Assembly: GCA_964347835.1 (NCBI GenBank)
Contig: CAYFZR010000038.1
Span: forward strand, 1 to 32,096
Direction of reading: 5' to 3'
Length of the DNA: 32,096 bases
Origin: CAYFZR01 sp964347835 [NCBI: uncultured archaeon]
Lineage (GTDB): Archaea > CAYFZR01
Below are positions 22,802 through 31,356 of this stretch, in pieces. Each line of letters opens with the position of its first letter. The first letter of the stretch is position 1. The translations under genes were made by a program, and so were the position numbers. Below the pieces are notes generated by a model, which was given only the letters and a program-made list of their open reading frames with translations, ran no database searches and was not told the DNA's origin.

Positions 22802-24064
22802 GTGAGTAACGTTGAAAATGTTGATCCAGATATAGCAAGAGCAATTAAAAAGGATATAGAGAGGCAGATATATCAATTAAACCTTATAGCATCGGAGAAC
22901 TATGCTAGCGAGGCGGTACTAGAGGCGCAAGGCTGTGTAATGACCAACAAATATGCTGAAGGCTATCCAAAAAGGAGATATTATGGGGGATGCGAGTGGG
23001 TAGATGAGGCAGAGGAACTCGCAATAGAGAGGGCTAAAAAGATTTTTAATGCTGAGCATGTAAATGTACAAGCTCATTCTGGTTCTCAAGCAAATATGGT
23101 AGTCTATTTTTCGGTTTTAAACGTTGGAGACACAATAATGGGAATGAGGCTCTCTGATGGCGGTCATTTAACACATGGAAGTCCAGTCAACTTCTCAGGA
23201 AAGTACTTCAAGATTGTACATTACGGAGTATCAAAAGAAACTCAAACCATAGACTACGATGAAGTTAGAAGACTCGCAAAGGAGCATAAGCCAAATATGA
23301 TTGTTACGGGTGCGAGCGCTTATCCAAGGGAGATAGATTTCTCCATATTCAGAGAGGTAGCAGATGAAATCGGTGCGTATCACATGGCGGATATTGCGCA
23401 TATTGCAGGCTTAATTGTAGCAGGATTACACCAGAGTCCTGTTCCTCATGCTGATTTCGTCACAACAACAACCCACAAAACTCTAAGAGGACCTAGGGGC
23501 GGCATGATCCTTTGCAAAGAAGAATTTGCCCAAGATATTGACAGGACGTTATTTCCAGGCATTCAGGGAGGTCCTTTGGAGCATGTGATTGCTGCTAAAG
23601 CAGTCGCTTTTAAAGAGGCGATGACAGATGAATTTAAGGAGTATCAAAGACAAATCGTTAAAAATGCTAAGGCCCTTGCAAGTGCCCTGACAGGTCACGA
23701 TTATTCATTGGTTTCCGGAGGAACCGATAATCATCTCATTCTAATTGATCTGACGGATAAAAATATGACAGGAAAAGATGCAGAGGATTCTTTAGGCGAT
23801 GCGGGCATAATCGTCAATAAAAACGCAATACCTTTTGATACAAGACCTCCAAGGATAACAAGCGGAATAAGAATTGGCACACCAGCCATAACAACAAGAA
23901 GAATGAAAGAAGAAGAAATGCTTGAAATCACTGAGCTCATCAAAAGAGTATTGGACAACAAAGATGATGAGAAGATAAAAGATGAGGTAAAGAGAGAAGT
24001 CATGGAACTATGTAGTAAGTTCCCTATATACGAGGCGTTGCTCCGAAGATACAAAGAAGTCTAA
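22802..24064 (+). CDS. glyA: Serine hydroxymethyltransferase
   Basis: 420 residues, GTG start behind AAGGTGAT. Landmarks: [53 protein letters not shown] and the PLP-lysine K226 in [14 protein letters not shown]. It makes glycine and methylene-tetrahydropterin from serine, the entry of one-carbon units. In archaea the carrier can be H4folate or H4methanopterin; the downstream FolD and PurN point to H4folate here. Gap to adk 16 bp, to folD 11 bp. Confidence 0.95.
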   Translation: MSNVENVDPDIARAIKKDIERQIYQLNLIASENYASEAVLEAQGCVMTNKYAEGYPKRRYYGGCEWVDEAEELAIERAKKIFNAEHVNVQAHSGSQANMVVYFSVLNVGDTIMGMRLSDGGHLTHGSPVNFSGKYFKIVHYGVSKETQTIDYDEVRRLAKEHKPNMIVTGASAYPREIDFSIFREVADEIGAYHMADIAHIAGLIVAGLHQSPVPHADFVTTTTHKTLRGPRGGMILCKEEFAQDIDRTLFPGIQGGPLEHVIAAKAVAFKEAMTDEFKEYQRQIVKNAKALASALTGHDYSLVSGGTDNHLILIDLTDKNMTGKDAEDSLGDAGIIVNKNAIPFDTRPPRITSGIRIGTPAITTRRMKEEEMLEITELIKRVLDNKDDEKIKDEVKREVMELCSKFPIYEALLRRYKEV

Positions 24065-24075
24065 GAGGGCCCTCC

Positions 24076-24933
24076 ATGCAGAAAATTATTGATGGAGTTA
24101 AATTCGCCAACGAGATACAAGAAGAGGTATCTTTGGATGTAGAGTATATAAGAGAGAAATACGGTGTCTGGCCTGGTCTAGCGGTTATCTTGGTGGGAGA
24201 GCATCCTCCATCCAAGATTTTTGTGAAGATGAAGGAAAAAGCCTGCGAAGAGGCAGGCATGTACAAGGAAGTCTACAGACTTCCAGAGAGTACATCAGAG
24301 GAGGATTTGATATCCCTCATCAAAAGGCTGAACGAAAATAAGAATATTCATGGAATTATAGTTCAACTCCCTTTACCAGAACAAATGAATCCAAATAATG
24401 TAATGTCAACTATTTCTCCTGAAAAAGACGTAGACGGATTAAACCCATTAAACGTTGGAAATCTCTTTTTGGGGGACGAAAAACTGATTCCCTGTGCTCC
24501 CAAAGGTATACTTTACCTCCTTGAGAAACTAAACATCGATGTAGAGGGAAAACAGGTCGTAGTAGTTGGACACAGTAATCTCGTCGGAAAACCCATGGCA
24601 ATGATGCTCCTGAATAGGAACGCTACCGTTACAGTATGCCATATTATGACCCAAGATCTTACGAAACACACAATAGAAGCAGATATACTAATCGTTGGTG
24701 CGGGTAAGAAGGGATTGATAACGAAGGATATGGTAAAAGAAGGCGCGGTTATTTTTGATGTGGGGATAAATAGGATAGATAAAAAGGTTTATGGAGACGT
24801 CGACTTTGATGATGTATTGGGAAAGGCTTCTTTTATAACACCAGTCCCTGGTGGAGTAGGTCCCATGACCGTGGCAATGGTTTTAAGGAATACTATAATA
24901 GCCGCAAAAAACATTTTAAATGAGAAAAAATGA
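24076..24933 (+). CDS. folD: Methylene-H4folate dehydrogenase/cyclohydrolase FolD
   Basis: 285 residues. The substrate helix reads SKIFVKMKEKACEEAGM, where the catalytic lysine of the Y-x3-K pair is present but the tyrosine is phenylalanine. Then IIVQLPLPEQM, PEKDVDGLNPLNVG, VVGHSNLVGKPMAMMLLNRNATVTVCH (NADP site), DVGIN and PVPGGVGPMTVAMVL. It turns methylene-H4folate into formyl-H4folate. Absent from classical methanogens that carry one-carbon units on H4methanopterin, so it marks a folate route. The next gene begins inside its stop codon (ATGA). Confidence 0.95.
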   Translation: MQKIIDGVKFANEIQEEVSLDVEYIREKYGVWPGLAVILVGEHPPSKIFVKMKEKACEEAGMYKEVYRLPESTSEEDLISLIKRLNENKNIHGIIVQLPLPEQMNPNNVMSTISPEKDVDGLNPLNVGNLFLGDEKLIPCAPKGILYLLEKLNIDVEGKQVVVVGHSNLVGKPMAMMLLNRNATVTVCHIMTQDLTKHTIEADILIVGAGKKGLITKDMVKEGAVIFDVGINRIDKKVYGDVDFDDVLGKASFITPVPGGVGPMTVAMVLRNTIIAAKNILNEKK

Positions 24934-25538
24934 AAAAAATTGGAGTTCTCGCGTCAGGAAGAGGTACCAACTTACAGTCAATTATAGATTCTGTAGAAAA
25001 TAAAGAAATCGAAAATGCTGAAGTTTCTGTCGTAATAAGTGACAATAAAGATGCCTTAGCATTGAAGAGAGCAAAGAAACATGAAATTCCTGCTATATTT
25101 ATAGATCCAACTACATTTAGGACAAAAGAGGAATTCGACGAGGAAATAGTAAGAGTTCTAAAAGAATACAATTGTGATTTAGTATTATTGGCAGGATACA
25201 TGCGCATTTTATCACCTAAGGTAGTAAACGCATTTAAGTGGAAGATAATGAACATTCACCCCGCTTTACTTCCTTCGTTTCCCGGGGTAAACGCGCAGAA
25301 ACAGGCTCTTGAATATGGTGTGAAGGTAAGCGGATGCACAGTGCATTTTGTAGATGAAGGAGTTGATACAGGACCAATAATTCTACAAAAGGCAGTTACG
25401 GTTGAAGTAAACGATACGCCAAATTTGCTCGCTGATAGAATACTCAAAGAAGAAAATAGACTATACCCCCTCGCAGTTAAACTCTTCTTAGAAGGTAGAT
25501 TAGAAATCGAAGGACGAAAAGTAAAGATTAGGTGGTAA
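24930..25538 (+). CDS. purN: Phosphoribosylglycinamide formyltransferase, folate-dependent
   Basis: 202 residues. LASGRGTNLQSIID at the start, catalytic NIHPALLPSFPG (Asn and His) and HFVDEGVDTGPIILQ (Asp) complete the formyl-transfer site. It puts the formyl group of 10-formyl-H4folate on glycinamide ribotide in purine synthesis. Many archaea use formate-dependent PurT and PurP instead. Being next to FolD places supply and use of the formyl group on one message. Confidence 0.95.
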   Translation: MKKIGVLASGRGTNLQSIIDSVENKEIENAEVSVVISDNKDALALKRAKKHEIPAIFIDPTTFRTKEEFDEEIVRVLKEYNCDLVLLAGYMRILSPKVVNAFKWKIMNIHPALLPSFPGVNAQKQALEYGVKVSGCTVHFVDEGVDTGPIILQKAVTVEVNDTPNLLADRILKEENRLYPLAVKLFLEGRLEIEGRKVKIRW

Positions 25539-25539
25539 A

Positions 25540-26745
25540 ATGCTTATTGATACAGAGATCTGTGGTATTAAGGTAGGAGATCTGCATCCAGTTAGGGTAG
25601 TGGGGGTTATTAATCTAAGTCCTGAATCATTTTATGAAGGTTCTATAGTTAAAAACGATGAAGATGCCCTAAATAGAGCAATATACATGATAGAAAACGG
25701 AGCAGAAATTTTGGATTTAGGCGCAGCGTCTACTGCTCCAGGTAGAAAGGAAATATCTATTAAAAAAGAAGAGGAGAGATTGTTTCCCGCTTTAAAAAAA
25801 ATAGTTGATGAGACAAATGTACCTATATCTGTAGATACCCAAAGTAGTGAGATTGCTGAAAAAGCCTTGGATATTGGAGCCAACATAATAAATGATGTCA
25901 GCGGCCTTAAAAAAGACGAAAGAATGCTCAATGTAGTTTTAAATTATAAATGTCCTTTGATAATAATGGCTTCTAAAAAAAGACCAGGAGATCTACTTAC
26001 ATTATCAGAAATTAAAGGTTCTTTGAAAGACGCTATTAATTCGATTGAATCTAAGGGAGTGAACCCAAAAGACATTATCATAGATCCGGGTATTGGAAGA
26101 TGGATTCCAGAAAAGACTTATGATTACAACTTGAAAATTATTAAAGGCATAAGTTCTCTTAAATTGTTAAAGAAACCAATTCTGGTAGCAATTTCTCGAA
26201 AATCTTTTATAGATGAAATATTAAATGTAGGCCCTCCCGAAGAAAGACTCTATGGTTCTCTAAGCGCAACTGCCGTAGCAGTTTATGAGGGGGCCCACAT
26301 ATTAAGGACTCACGATGTTAGAGAAACAATACATGCGATTAAAATTGCCGAGTTCTTGAGAACGAATCCCATAGAAATAGAGAATAAAGGGAAAAAGGCA
26401 ACTTTGCTGAATTGGATCTTCAAAAAAGAAGATATTGCTGATTTAATGAGAGGGATAGAAGTTGGTGAGACCGGTATAAGGATTATGAATGACAAGGCAT
26501 CTTTCAGAATTATATTGATAGAGAATGTCACCTTTAAAGAGGCTTTGATCATAAAACAAGAAATTTTAGCAAGAGGGGGAGATGCAGCAATCCCTGAAGC
26601 CGCATTAAAGGGAAGCGATAACTTGAGTGTTCTCATATTTGGTACTTCAGCGCAGATTAATAGTCTAAAAAGAAAACTCAACAAACAGGCTTTTGATCTT
26701 CCAATTATTGCTTCATTATTGCAAGAATTAGAGGAAATCGAATGA
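25540..26745 (+). CDS. Dihydropteroate synthase-like protein with extra C-terminal domain
   Basis: 401 residues. The TIM-barrel part (to about 285) keeps the DHPS marks: GVINLSPESFYEGS, LDLGAASTAPG, ISVDTQSSEIAEKALDIGANIINDVSG, IIDPGIGRW and AISRKSFI, ending GAHILRTHDVRET. Residues about 290-401 form an added domain without a known signature; methanogen DHPS homologues (MJ0301 type) also run longer than bacterial FolP. It should join a pterin to p-aminobenzoate or a related aryl amine. Ribosome-binding GGTGG precedes the ATG by four bases. Whether it serves folate or methanopterin cannot be told from sequence, but the neighbours favour folate. Confidence 0.85.
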   Translation: MLIDTEICGIKVGDLHPVRVVGVINLSPESFYEGSIVKNDEDALNRAIYMIENGAEILDLGAASTAPGRKEISIKKEEERLFPALKKIVDETNVPISVDTQSSEIAEKALDIGANIINDVSGLKKDERMLNVVLNYKCPLIIMASKKRPGDLLTLSEIKGSLKDAINSIESKGVNPKDIIIDPGIGRWIPEKTYDYNLKIIKGISSLKLLKKPILVAISRKSFIDEILNVGPPEERLYGSLSATAVAVYEGAHILRTHDVRETIHAIKIAEFLRTNPIEIENKGKKATLLNWIFKKEDIADLMRGIEVGETGIRIMNDKASFRIILIENVTFKEALIIKQEILARGGDAAIPEAALKGSDNLSVLIFGTSAQINSLKRKLNKQAFDLPIIASLLQELEEIE

Positions 26746-27515
26746 GCGAAATTATAATTTTCCCCATCAAAACTGATTTGATTAGAATCGAAGACGATCT
26801 CGTTGAGACGATAATGGAAACATTGAATGAAGAAAAAATCGAAATAGAAGATGGAGACGTTCTCGTTATAGCCGAGACCGCGGTATCGCTAACTCAATCC
26901 AGGATAGTTAGATTAGAAGAAGTTTTACCGTCAAAAAAAGCAAAAAAATTAGCTAAAAGATATGAAATGGATCCTAAGGTAGTTGAAGTCATATTAAACG
27001 AAGCAGATGAAGTTTATGGTGGGGTGAAATACTGCTTACTTACAAAGAAAAATGGTTTTTTAGTTGCTAACGCAGGTGTAGACTCTTCTAATGCGCCTTT
27101 AGGACATATAATACTCTTTCCAGTTAATATACAGCAAACAGTTGATAAAATAAGGAAGAAGATTGAGAACAAGACTGGAAAAAAGATAGGAGTAATAATA
27201 GGAGACAGTAGGACTCAACCTTTGAAAAAAGGAGTTGTTGGAGGGGCATTGGCTGTTTCAGGTATAGAACCTGTTGAGGATAATAGAGGAAAAAAAGATC
27301 TATACGGTAGAGAATTAAAGATCACATTCAGGGCTATAGCAGATGACTTAACGAGTGCAGCTCAACTCTTGATGGGCGAATCCGATGAACGCATTCCAGC
27401 GGTTCTTATAAGAGGCGCCAACATAAAACTCACTGATAATCCTGAGAATGATATGTTTATGTCACCGGAAGAATGCCTCTTCTTTGAGGTTTTTGGAAAA
27501 AAAAGTGGGTTTTAG
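26742..27515 (+). CDS. CofE-family gamma-glutamyl ligase (F420 or folate; candidate FolC2)
   Basis: 257 residues, family of F420-0:gamma-glutamyl ligase. Shared landmarks: NAGVDSSNAPLG, IGVIIGDSRTQPLKKGVVGGALAVSGIEPVEDNRGKKDLYGRELKITFRAIADDLTSAAQLLMGE and IPAVLIRGAN. CofE itself usually reads SDTFGRPWR.G where this has GDSRTQPLKKG, so it is a divergent branch. The ATGA overlap with the DHPS gene and the upstream folate genes suggest it may glutamylate folate, the role proposed for the CofE-like FolC2 enzymes that replace FolC in some archaea and Chlamydia. A true F420 role is the alternative; no other F420 biosynthesis gene is in the window. Confidence 0.8.
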   Translation: MSEIIIFPIKTDLIRIEDDLVETIMETLNEEKIEIEDGDVLVIAETAVSLTQSRIVRLEEVLPSKKAKKLAKRYEMDPKVVEVILNEADEVYGGVKYCLLTKKNGFLVANAGVDSSNAPLGHIILFPVNIQQTVDKIRKKIENKTGKKIGVIIGDSRTQPLKKGVVGGALAVSGIEPVEDNRGKKDLYGRELKITFRAIADDLTSAAQLLMGESDERIPAVLIRGANIKLTDNPENDMFMSPEECLFFEVFGKKSGF

Positions 27516-28648
27516 ACGAACATATTCTTCGGGGGCTCGGTTTTCGATGTGTCAAACACTTTTAAGGCATATTCTAAGTGTTGGCTTCCTATTTGTTTAT
27601 TTCCGTCTATTATTGCCTTGTGCAAAGCAGTTTTGAAAAATTTTTCCTTTATGTCCCTGCCTGACATCCCTTGAGTCTTAAAAACATAAGATTCCAATCC
27701 GACGGAGAATCCAATAGGAATCTTCTTCGCATAATAATTCAGTAGTTCCTTCCTTTCAGAATCATTTGGTAGGGAAAACTCTATTTCCTCTTCGAATCTG
27801 CTCCTCATGGCGTTATCCAAAGATGCTATATTGTTCGTAGCTGCTATTGTGATTACACCCCTATTACTCGGGATTCCATCCATTTCAGCCAGTAGGGCAT
27901 TTACAATCTCCAACACATCTCCTCTTAAAGATTGAAAACGTCTGTCCAGTCCTATTGCATCAAGCTCATCTATGAATATTATGGATGGTGCTTTCATCGC
28001 TGCGCTTTTGAATAGCTCTTGAATTCTGCTTGCGCCATCTCCCACGTGCTCGCCTATAAGATCCGTCGCCTTTACTAAAAATAGTGGTACTTTTGTCTCG
28101 AAGGCCAAGGCCTTGGCAGTCATTGTCTTTCCGGTTCCAGGGGGTCCAAAAAACAATATGTTTTTCGGAGCCCATTCACCAAATTGATCAGGGTTCTCTA
28201 GATATTTTTCTAGTATTTCACACTTTTTTTTCGCTCTTTCTTGACCAATTATGTCCTCAAATCGTGTTTCTTCAAAAATCTCTCTGTATACTGGTACATC
28301 ACCAAACTCTAATTCTATAACTGTCTCATCGGTTATCATACAGTGTTTTGATGGAACAGTTTCGATAACCTCAAAGGCAAAATCAGGATACATCCTCTGA
28401 TCAAACAGAAATTCTCCCTCCTTAACACTGTATCCTAACCACTGCTCCTTCGCGTACATCTCAAATAACTTTATATCATCCGTGGCTAGTCTATGTCTAT
28501 CATGACAGTCACAACGGAGAGGATACCCTACGGGTTTTAGTTTAATGTACAGAGCCGAGGGAGAGGAAACACGCTTTTTGCGCTTAGACCTAAGTTTTTG
28601 AGATTTTGATTTTATCCAAAAATCTAATCGGGTTTGCATGTTGCTCAT
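27512..28648 (-). CDS. AAA+ ATPase (Cdc48/proteasomal-ATPase-like, single ring) with Cys/His N-terminus
   Basis: About 379 residues from ATG at 28648; a TTG at 28657 and an ATG at 28639 are alternatives. One AAA module: FFGPPGTGKTMTAKALA (Walker A), IIFIDELDAI (Walker B), ATNN sensor 1, the arginine-finger region RSRFEEEIEF, and the small C-terminal helical part SGRDIKEKFFKTAL. The N-terminal 120 residues start very basic (KSKSQKLRSKRKKR), then RCDCHDRH, a possible metal site, then a beta-rich stretch. Such single-module archaeal ATPases are thought to remodel proteins; the partner is unknown. Its 3' end overlaps the CofE-like gene by 4 bp. Confidence 0.88.
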   Translation of the reverse strand: MSNMQTRLDFWIKSKSQKLRSKRKKRVSSPSALYIKLKPVGYPLRCDCHDRHRLATDDIKLFEMYAKEQWLGYSVKEGEFLFDQRMYPDFAFEVIETVPSKHCMITDETVIELEFGDVPVYREIFEETRFEDIIGQERAKKKCEILEKYLENPDQFGEWAPKNILFFGPPGTGKTMTAKALAFETKVPLFLVKATDLIGEHVGDGASRIQELFKSAAMKAPSIIFIDELDAIGLDRRFQSLRGDVLEIVNALLAEMDGIPSNRGVITIAATNNIASLDNAMRSRFEEEIEFSLPNDSERKELLNYYAKKIPIGFSVGLESYVFKTQGMSGRDIKEKFFKTALHKAIIDGNKQIGSQHLEYALKVFDTSKTEPPKNMFV

Positions 28649-28674
28649 TACCCCCAAACCTAGATTAAGGTATC

Positions 28675-28684
28675 TAATATATAT
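28675..28684. promoter_or_regulatory. Shared TATA box between the AAA+ gene and thpR
   Basis: TAATATATAT reads as ATATATATTA on the other strand. It is centred 31 bp from the AAA+ ATG (28648) and 41 bp from the thpR ATG (28721), and no other TATA-like element exists in the 72-bp gap. Confidence 0.45.
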
Positions 28685-28720
28685 CCTTTAGGTGCAATCA
28701 AATTTGTGAGGGTTGTAAAA

Positions 28721-29272
28721 ATGAGGACTTTCATCGGTATAGACGTACCCGGATTTATAACAGACAACTTACAAGAAATTCAGAGGGAGATTAAATCTAT
28801 ATCAAATGCCAAGTTAGTTGATCCTGAAAATATGCACATTACTCTAAAATTCCTCGGCGAAATTCAAGAATCACAAGTATCTGAAATAGGAAAAGAATTA
28901 GAAAAAATTGGAAGTGAATTCGGGTCCTTCAAAGTTAGATTTAAGGGAATGGGATGTTTTCCAAGTTTAAAATATATTAGAGTAGTATGGATAGGCATCG
29001 AAGAAGGTACAAAAGAAGTCCTAGGCATTCAGAGTAGGATAGATGATGAACTGAAGAGTTACGGTTTCAAAAAAGAAAAAAAATACCATCCTCATTTTAC
29101 CATAGCCAGAATAAAAGACTTCAAGGGTAAAAAAGAATTGGTCTCGCTTATAGAGAATAAAAAAGGAATTGAAGTCGGTGAGTTCCAAGTAAAAGAGATA
29201 AACTTTAAGAAGAGCACCCTGACTAGAAAGGGGCCGGTTTATGAAGATCTTTTGAACATTTCACTGGGATAA
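28721..29272 (+). CDS. thpR: RNA 2',3'-cyclic phosphodiesterase (2H family)
   Basis: 184 residues including the start from ATG at 28721, giving MRTFIGIDVP; a GTG at 28706 is in frame but holds the GAGGG ribosome-binding site. Both catalytic H-x-T motifs of the 2H fold are present: HITLKFLGE and HFTIARI. The family opens 2',3'-cyclic phosphates and can ligate tRNA halves in vitro. Pairing with cca, 2 bp downstream, is common in archaea and suggests a role at RNA 3' ends. Confidence 0.93.
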   Translation: MRTFIGIDVPGFITDNLQEIQREIKSISNAKLVDPENMHITLKFLGEIQESQVSEIGKELEKIGSEFGSFKVRFKGMGCFPSLKYIRVVWIGIEEGTKEVLGIQSRIDDELKSYGFKKEKKYHPHFTIARIKDFKGKKELVSLIENKKGIEVGEFQVKEINFKKSTLTRKGPVYEDLLNISLG

Positions 29273-29274
29273 TT

Positions 29275-30633
29275 ATGTACAAAGACATTCTAAAAAAGAT
29301 AAAACCAACCGAAAAAGAAACAAACGAAATGAAAAGATTAACTGAAGACATTATATTCTATCTAGAGGATTTAACCAAAGATATAGACTCACGCATCAAA
29401 ATAGAACATGTTGGGTCTACGACGAGGAACACATTCTTAAAAGATAAGAAAGACATCGATATATTCCTTCTTTTACCGTTGAAGTATTCTAAGAATGAAA
29501 TGAAAGATATTGTTAACCATATTTCTGAGAATTTATTAAAGGACGGTATGATTGAGAGATATGATCTTAACTATGCTGAGCATCCGTATACTACACTGCA
29601 TCGTGGAGGTTATGCCATAGATCTGGTACCTTGTTATTCCATAAAGAGGATAGAGGACATGATATCTTCTGTGGACAGGACTCCCTTCCATAACGAATAT
29701 ATCAAATCAAGACTGACTGATGAACAAAAAGATGAAATCCTTTTGTTGAAAGCATTTCTTAGAAGTATTGGCATATATGGAGCCGAGGCTAAGGTAAATG
29801 GTTTTTCGGGATATTTATGCGAACTACTCATAATTAACTATGGAGATTTTGAATCTACCATCAGTAATGTTAGCGAATGGAAATTACCAGTAATTATAGA
29901 CATTGAGGATCACGGCATTATCGAAGATGAAAAATTTGTGGTCGTAGATCCAGTTGATCCTAAGAGAAATGTCGCGTCTGCAGTCTCTTTAGAAAGTCTT
30001 TCAAAATTCATATCTGCTTGCAAGATATTCCAGAGATACCCGGATGAGAGATTTTTCATTCCTCATAAAAAGAGAGGAGATAGAGATATTTCAAGAAGAG
30101 ATTCGGATTTCGTCTTCTTATTGTTTGATATACCAAAAATCTCAATGGACATACTGTATCCGCAGTTAAAGAAGGCGAAAGAAAGGATCGTAGATCACCT
30201 TATAGAAGAGGATTTTGATTTGATTAGATCTGATTTATGGACTGACGAAAAGAAAGTTGGCATAATAACTATGGAGTTCCAAAATCTAGAATTAAGTTCC
30301 GTTAAAAAACAAATAGGACCTAGAGTATTCGATGATTTTGAATTTCAAGCAAATTTCATCAAAAAACATATTGATGAAGAATCAACCTTTTCAGGTCCTT
30401 GGATAGAGGGAGAAAGGTGGATGGTTGAGAAGAAAAGAACGAGAAGAGATGCAATAGAATCAATAAAAAACGCCCTAAAAAAAGATCTTGGAAAACAACT
30501 TTCTCCCTACATAAGAGAATCCAAAATATTGTTGAACGATGAGATATTTTATGCCGAGGTTGATCTAGAATTCCTAGAAGATTATCTTCTAAAAACTTAT
30601 CACTGGTTGGATGTATTTAGATCAAATGAATGA
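29275..30633 (+). CDS. cca: CCA tRNA nucleotidyltransferase, archaeal class I
   Basis: 452 residues. The nucleotidyltransferase core reads GSTTRNTFLKDKKDIDIFLLL, with the third catalytic acid in YAIDLVPCY. Downstream parts include LLKAFLRSIGIYGAEAKVNGFSGYLCELLIINYG and the VDPVDPKRNVASAVS loop, typical of class I archaeal enzymes. It adds CCA to tRNA 3' ends; the tRNA-Trp gene in this window lacks an encoded CCA, so it needs this enzyme. The stop touches the convergent ABC gene with no gap. Confidence 0.95.
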   Translation: MYKDILKKIKPTEKETNEMKRLTEDIIFYLEDLTKDIDSRIKIEHVGSTTRNTFLKDKKDIDIFLLLPLKYSKNEMKDIVNHISENLLKDGMIERYDLNYAEHPYTTLHRGGYAIDLVPCYSIKRIEDMISSVDRTPFHNEYIKSRLTDEQKDEILLLKAFLRSIGIYGAEAKVNGFSGYLCELLIINYGDFESTISNVSEWKLPVIIDIEDHGIIEDEKFVVVDPVDPKRNVASAVSLESLSKFISACKIFQRYPDERFFIPHKKRGDRDISRRDSDFVFLLFDIPKISMDILYPQLKKAKERIVDHLIEEDFDLIRSDLWTDEKKVGIITMEFQNLELSSVKKQIGPRVFDDFEFQANFIKKHIDEESTFSGPWIEGERWMVEKKRTRRDAIESIKNALKKDLGKQLSPYIRESKILLNDEIFYAEVDLEFLEDYLLKTYHWLDVFRSNE

Positions 30634-31356
30634 TTATGATATTATCTCTTTGTTGATAAACTTGAGGGTCCTTTCATCCCTGGGATTTTTAAAAATATCC
30701 TTTGAACTGCCTATCTCAACTATGGTTCCATCAAGGATGTGTGCTACCCTATCAGATATTTTTTTTACTTGGTACAGGTCATGGGTCGCTAAAACAACTG
30801 TTGTTTCGTCTTTGATATCATTAATAACCTTTTCTATAATAGCAGCGTTGCCTGGATCAAGATTTAGCGTGGGCTCGTCTAAAAGCATGAGTTCAGGGTC
30901 TAAAACAAGGGCTCTCGCAAGAGAAACTCTTTGTTGCTCGCCTCCAGATATTCTTTTTGCTGGTTTGTTCTCATAACCATCTAATTTTAATTTTTTTAAC
31001 GCATCACTAACCTTCATTTCGGTTTCTTTCCTTGAATAACCTCTCAAATTAAGACCATATGTTATATTCTTGTAGACTGTAGTGTCAAACAAAACGCACC
31101 TCTGAAAGACCATGGTACAATTTCTCCTAACATGATGTCTATAATTGTTTTCAACCCTTCTATTATTGTAATAAAATTCCCCCGAGGTTGGCTTATCGAT
31201 TCCGGCGATTATCCTAAGTAGAGTAGTTTTTCCAGCACCATTTACACCCATTACTGAAAAAATTTCTCCTTTTTTTATCTCTAAACTTATGTCTTTTAGG
31301 GCAGTTATATCGCCGTATTTTTTAAAGATATTTCTCAATTCAACGAGATTTTTCAA
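30634..31356 (-). CDS. tupC: Tungstate-type ABC transporter ATP-binding protein
   Basis: 240 residues. Walker A GVNGAGKTT, Q-loop VFQRCVLFD, signature ISGGEQQR, Walker B LMLLDEPT and the switch ATHD are all intact, so it is an active ABC ATPase. Start overlaps the permease stop (ATGA), so the two are co-translated. Assigned to tungstate uptake by the TupB-like permease; ModC/WtpC of molybdate systems are close relatives but usually carry a regulatory extension that this one lacks. Confidence 0.85.
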   Translation of the reverse strand: MKNLVELRNIFKKYGDITALKDISLEIKKGEIFSVMGVNGAGKTTLLRIIAGIDKPTSGEFYYNNRRVENNYRHHVRRNCTMVFQRCVLFDTTVYKNITYGLNLRGYSRKETEMKVSDALKKLKLDGYENKPAKRISGGEQQRVSLARALVLDPELMLLDEPTLNLDPGNAAIIEKVINDIKDETTVVLATHDLYQVKKISDRVAHILDGTIVEIGSSKDIFKNPRDERTLKFINKEIIS

